Part shown: piece after piece, positions 21,262 through 24,358 of the stretch
How positions within the stretch are numbered: the stretch's first letter is position 1
Layout of the letters: every line of letters begins with the position of its first letter
Origin: Pancytospora philotis
Lineage: Eukaryota; Microsporidia
DNA length: 24,358 nt
Reading direction: 5' to 3'
Assembly: GCA_023647555.1 (NCBI GenBank)
Contig: JALRLY010000220.1
Coordinates: 2,298-26,655 of the forward strand
Notes under the pieces: model-generated
Told to the model about the DNA's origin: nothing
Seen by the model: only the letters and a program-made list of their open reading frames with translations
The model's database searches: none
Translations under genes and position numbers: made by a program

Positions 21262-22981
21262 CCTGTGTGTCGCCGGCAAGCTCGCAGATGATGAACGTCT
21301 TGCCAGCCATGCGCCCGATGGCTGTCTGGCAGCGCTCTCTCCAGGCGCTGCTAAGGTACTGGAACGGACTGCTGAGCAAGTACACCGACGCGTCTTTAAG
21401 GAGCGCTCGACACAGGCACACGAGCTGGCGCTGGCCGTTCGAGAGTGCGGACCCGCTGTCGCCGGCGGGAGTGTGGTATCCGCCGTTAAAGCTTGCGAAC
21501 AAGCTGCTGAGCCCGAGCGCCTCGAGTGCTGCTATCGCCTGCTTCTCAGCCAGACCGGAGCCGTACGCAACGTTGTAAGCGACTGTTTTGTTGAAGACTT
21601 CGTGAAAAGACGGGAGATAGGAAACGAGAGAGAGGCGCACATCCTGCGGCAGCGCACCGGCATTAGTACCGCACAGCACCACAGTGCCGCCATGCCCCCG
21701 CAGTCCGAGGATGACCTCGGCCAGTGCATGCGCGACTGCGCTGTTCTCTACAACCTGATAATGGACAGTGCCGTGCCTTACAACAATGTTCGGCAAGGAA
21801 CTTGTGGCTGTATCACTCATACTGCTATCGGCATTTAGATGAAAGGCGCTGCGATCTAAACATGATGCGAATGTAGCACTGTGTAGGACGACAGCCGTTG
21901 TCGTGTCAACGCATGGCTGTTGCGTGCACTTATCTGTGGCACAGTCGGTCGGGCTTGCAATGTCCAAAGACATCTGAATTGCCACTGTGGGGACATCGGG
22001 CGCCTCGAGTGCGCGATCTTTCGCTTGGCACGGAGCATGGTTATCGACTAGCGCGGCACCACAGTTAGCCCCCGCGTGCAAGTACCTCCACTCGGCCCGA
22101 TGCTCCCAGACCATGAAAAGGGAGTTTCGCATCTGCAGCAGCGTTGATTCCAGCTTTTTGAGCCACGTATGGACGCCCGCGACCGCGCTTGGCTGACTGC
22201 TGTTGAGGAGAGCCACGGCGCTGTACCGAGCCATGCCGAACACAGCACGCATCCAAAAGCGGAGCACCTCTGAGACAAGCAGGTACGCTGTGCTCCACCG
22301 ATAAAAGTTCGCAGCTACAGAGTTAAATTTGTCTCCAGTTTTAGCCTCTGCCTGCATGTACTTGATGTGCTCGATATCGTCGAACGCCTCCGCCGCGAAC
22401 TGGGCCTTTGCGACGGCGGCCCGGCTGACTTTAGGCCGGACGAGGACGCGGAACGCAGCAGAAACAACGAGTGCGAAGAAGTAGCTGAGGCACAGCGTTG
22501 TAAAAATGTGTAGCGCAGATGCACCGTGCCGTGCGCTGTACATCTGCGACAGCACCAGCACCACACACAGCAGATGCTTCGGCAGCCTGCATCCGGCCTC
22601 GGTGTAAAAGCTCACAATCGCATTTTTTTGCATAATCAGCGCCTCAATGCGGCCTTCAGCAGGTGCGGCGCAGCGCCCAGGATCAGCGGATGCCCGGCGC
22701 TGCACGACGCGAAAGAAACGCGAGCTAACAGCAGCGCTGAGTCTGTGCTCGAATGCACTCACGAGCGCATCCCACGCGAGATCAACGGTGTGTGCAAGCA
22801 GGTACACTCTGACATAAGGCAGCCGCCACACGGGACCGGGCGCGTTTTTACCAGCCCTGGAAACGCTCACCACCTCCGCAACTAGCAGCTTGGAGCATAC
22901 GATGGACGCTACAGCGAGCAATAAAGAAGCAGCCAGCATCCAGCCGGCCCCTCCCTGGCGTGCAAAGCTTGGCAGCACCAT
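21257..22981 (-). CDS. ABC half-transporter, Atm1/HMT1-like, with degenerate nucleotide-binding domain
   Basis: A 574-aa half-transporter: hydrophobic N-terminus, a membrane domain to about 270, a long non-conserved linker, then an ABC domain. The C-terminal part keeps the Y-loop region FNKTVAYNVAYG and the signature-like LSNGQRQ (513-518), so the family is clear. The catalytic parts are lost: no Walker A GxxGxGKS where expected, Walker B reads VYLLSSPF (Ser-Ser for Asp-Glu), the Q-loop Gln is replaced, the D-loop SALD reads SSAW, and the switch His is absent (IICELAG). It cannot hydrolyse ATP by the usual route, at least not alone. The frame is intact, so it is not an ordinary pseudogene. 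The start at 22981 has CCCC just upstream but no AAATTT box. Atm1 exports a sulfur compound from mitochondria; that role is not shown here. Confidence 0.82.
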   Translation of the reverse strand: MVLPSFARQGGAGWMLAASLLLAVASIVCSKLLVAEVVSVSRAGKNAPGPVWRLPYVRVYLLAHTVDLAWDALVSAFEHRLSAAVSSRFFRVVQRRASADPGRCAAPAEGRIEALIMQKNAIVSFYTEAGCRLPKHLLCVVLVLSQMYSARHGASALHIFTTLCLSYFFALVVSAAFRVLVRPKVSRAAVAKAQFAAEAFDDIEHIKYMQAEAKTGDKFNSVAANFYRWSTAYLLVSEVLRFWMRAVFGMARYSAVALLNSSQPSAVAGVHTWLKKLESTLLQMRNSLFMVWEHRAEWRYLHAGANCGAALVDNHAPCQAKDRALEAPDVPTVAIQMSLDIASPTDCATDKCTQQPCVDTTTAVVLHSATFASCLDRSAFHLNADSSMSDTATSSLPNIVVRHGTVHYQVVENSAVAHALAEVILGLRGHGGTVVLCGTNAGALPQDVRLSLVSYLPSFHEVFNKTVAYNVAYGSGLAEKQAIAALEALGLSSLFASFNGGYHTPAGDSGSALSNGQRQLVCLCRALLKDASVYLLSSPFQYLSSAWRERCQTAIGRMAGKTFIICELAGDTQE

Positions 22982-23265
22982 TTTGGGGCTGTCTGCGCCG
23001 GATTTTCGTTTTCTTATTAAAATCCCGGGTATTCGAGAACAGGCGCAATTGTGCTACGAGCGATATATTGAAATTAATCAGAGTGCGGGTTTGAGAGCGG
23101 AATATAAATGGCCTATTATGGCGTGTAGCGTGACTACTGCAGAATTGTCTAGCATGGGTGCATGCATGCCACTGTAGCTACGCTTCACAGGGCTACATCT
23201 GTTCACTGGCTGCAAAAGGCTAGGATCACCACAGACAGCGTTCAAAGCTGCATAGCAGGACCGAG

Positions 23266-23290
23266 GCTGATGGCCTGCTGTTCCATCAGC
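23266..23290. repeat. Perfect 8-bp inverted repeat
   Basis: GCTGATGG (23266-23273) and CCATCAGC (23283-23290) with a 9-base loop. It lies about 30 bases past the 3' end of the tRNA-Arg gene. Confidence 0.7.
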
Positions 23291-23315
23291 GGGCTGAGCT
23301 GCGCGGCGCACAATC

Positions 23316-23320
23316 AAAAA
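23316..23320 (-). terminator. RNA polymerase III terminator of tRNA-Arg
   Basis: A run of five T on the minus strand, 1 base after the tRNA discriminator base. Confidence 0.7.
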
Positions 23321-23321
23321 T

Positions 23322-23393
23322 CATTCAAGACGGGACTCGAACCCGCAATCTTAGCTTTAGGAGAGCTACGCCTTACCATTAGGCCACTTGAAC
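23322..23393 (-). tRNA. tRNA-Arg, anticodon CCT
   Basis: A 72-base cloverleaf with no intron. Acceptor stem GTTCAAG/CTTGAAT (one G-T pair at the end), D arm GCC/GGC, anticodon stem TAGCT/AGCTA with loop CTCCTAA (anticodon CCT, reading AGG), five-base variable loop, T stem GCGGG/CCCGT with loop TTCGAGT. The internal B box GGTTCGAGTCC is intact and the A box TGGCCTAATGG is near consensus. CCA is not encoded, as expected in eukaryotes. Confidence 0.97.
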
Positions 23394-23605
23394 TCATTTA
23401 ATAAATGATACAGTGATCTTTTCGGGGTCAAATTGCATTAACACTTAGCTTTGGACTATAAGAGCAGGGCTTCTAGGTTCAGACCTCGTACCGCTGCATC
23501 GGCAGCGTTATAGCTAATGCGTTGTGAACGGCGAACTAGAGCAGCTATTTTAGAACGCTACACCCGTGCACGGTGCCACATCAAACCGCTGCTCAGCTCG
23601 AGCCC

Positions 23606-23938
23606 ATGCAGGGGTTTGTGAGGCTGGAGGAATCGCCCGAAGCCGGCTTCTTTGAGCTCGCCGCACGGCACGCTGACCCAGCGCGCGCAGCACTGCTGGT
23701 AATAGGAGCGGATGCTGGCGGTGCCCAGCCGACGGTGCAGCAGTACGTCAAGCTTCAGAAAAACACGCACGTCGCAGAGGCAGATGAGTGCTTCGGGCTC
23801 GTCACAGACAACATTATGAAATACAAGACGTTTATTTTGGCCGGGCTCCCCCTGAACAGCTTCGAGGTCGAATTCTTCAGACAGCTCTGCGCGGCGCTCG
23901 ACCGCCAGATTCTATGGATCCAGGTGCATGGCAAGTAG
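23606..23938 (+). CDS. Unrecognised 110-aa protein
   Basis: A compact soluble protein with mixed alpha and beta pattern, for example the strand AALLVIGADAG, then a middle region ending KYKTFILAGLPLN, and a helix EFFRQLCAALD before a final strand ILWIQVHGK. No family is recognised and no motif can be named. AGCCC touches the ATG at 23606, supporting this start over a non-ATG one at 23573; no AAATTT box is present, only TATTTTAG about 55 bases upstream. It converges with the partial gene at the window end, 33 bases apart. Confidence 0.6.
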   Translation: MQGFVRLEESPEAGFFELAARHADPARAALLVIGADAGGAQPTVQQYVKLQKNTHVAEADECFGLVTDNIMKYKTFILAGLPLNSFEVEFFRQLCAALDRQILWIQVHGK

Positions 23939-23971
23939 CGGTGCTTAGGACAAGAGAATGCACGGCTGCAG

Positions 23972-24358
23972 CTATTCGCGGCGCATAGAGAGCTGACGCT
24001 CAAACCAGCGGTACAGAATCTCTGATCGCTTGCTCTCGGCGGCCCCAAAGAGGCTCTCGAGCACAGGCCTGAGCGATTTTCCATTAATGTGGCACTCTAT
24101 GGCTATGCGCTTGAGGTTGCCGTACGTGCTGTACGCCATGCGCAGCCGCGCGCAGAGCTCCTTCTCCCCGTTGCCCAGGAACTTCTCCACGTCGCACAGC
24201 TGCGCCTCGTCCACGGCTGTGGCGCCGCCCTTGCTGGCCAGGGCTCGCCGGAGGCGCATCTCGCGCAGCAGCCCGCCCAGAAACCTGTTCATGTCCCCCT
24301 TGGAGATATACTGCGCGAGCCACTGGTTCTTCGCGGCGACGGCGCCGAGCTCGCCCGC
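23972..24358 (-). CDS. Unrecognised protein, C-terminal part only
   Basis: The frame is open from the window edge to the TAG at 23974-23972, giving at least 128 residues; the N-terminus lies outside the window. An internal Met at 24292 is not taken as start because the frame continues upstream without break. The visible part is wholly helical, rich in Arg, Leu, Glu and Lys, with QWLAQYISKGDMNRFLGGLL and YSTYGNLKRIAIECH. No family can be named. High third-position GC fits a real gene. Confidence 0.65.
   Translation of the reverse strand, partial: AGELGAVAAKNQWLAQYISKGDMNRFLGGLLREMRLRRALASKGGATAVDEAQLCDVEKFLGNGEKELCARLRMAYSTYGNLKRIAIECHINGKSLRPVLESLFGAAESKRSEILYRWFERQLSMRRE

Larger units (their letters stand above)
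22982..23321. other. Intergenic stretch before the tRNA, with one perfect hairpin
   Basis: About 340 bases without a supported gene. It has an 8-bp perfect inverted repeat at 23266-23290 and the tRNA terminator at its end. Confidence 0.5.

Noticed and set aside
22890..23177. Plus-strand 95-codon frame over the start of the ABC gene.
   Set aside because: It is antisense to the ABC N-terminus, has no motif, and has no AAATTT/CCC start signal.
1..24358. CRISPR array, insertion sequence, rRNA or phage genes.
   Set aside because: None is visible; the only repeats are short and local, and the gene content is eukaryotic housekeeping.

Overview
This window looks like a nuclear chromosome segment of a very compact, GC-rich eukaryote, most likely a microsporidian or a close relative. 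The products are eukaryotic: HDAC, NuA4 subunit, RPN8, KEOPS subunit, GPI-GnT subunits, p24, MOZART1 and DIM1. Every protein gene reads as one uninterrupted frame. Many proteins are clearly shorter than their fungal or animal relatives (PIG-Q about 204 aa, EAF7 about 90 aa, PCC1 about 76 aa). Most starts are preceded by an AAATTT-type box and often by a CCC run just before the ATG. Several stop codons lie inside or against an AATAAA. These signals are the kind described for microsporidia. The species cannot be named from the sequence alone.

Layout. 84-3897 (+): a class I histone deacetylase, then an unrecognised RING-H2 protein. 4534-7093 (+): PIG-C/GPI2, the tRNA thiolase CTU1/NCS6 and the SSU processome factor UTP23. 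7202-9098 (-): the rRNA dimethyltransferase DIM1 and thymidylate synthase. 9417-9965 (+): a p24 cargo receptor. 10188-10850 (-): a bacterial-type cytidylate kinase. 11026-12281 (+): two unrecognised proteins, one beginning MGCC. 12524-13025: EAF7 (-) and PCC1 (+), divergent genes whose start codons overlap in one CATG. 13232-13987 (-): proteasome subunit RPN8. 14350-18822 (+): a Brr2/Slh1-type helicase with a decayed second cassette. 18960-19806: PIG-Q/GPI1 (-) and MOZART1 (+), sharing a 64-bp promoter. 20294-21052 (+): ribosomal protein uS2. 21257-22981 (-): an ABC half-transporter with a ruined nucleotide-binding domain. 23322-23393 (-): tRNA-Arg(CCT). 23606-23938 (+) and 23972-24358 (-, running off the end): two unrecognised proteins.

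The genes are housekeeping genes in mixed order, not a pathway cluster. Functional links do recur: two subunits of GPI-GlcNAc transferase (PIG-C, PIG-Q); translation and tRNA modification (CTU1, PCC1, tRNA-Arg); ribosome building (UTP23, DIM1, uS2); pyrimidine nucleotide supply (TS, CMK); chromatin (HDAC, EAF7).

The most interesting points are the dead ABC cassette, the decayed helicase cassette, the bacterial-type CMP kinase, the overlapping divergent start codons, the tiny MOZART1 gene, and the very compact start and stop signals. I found no CRISPR array, insertion sequence, rRNA gene or prophage.
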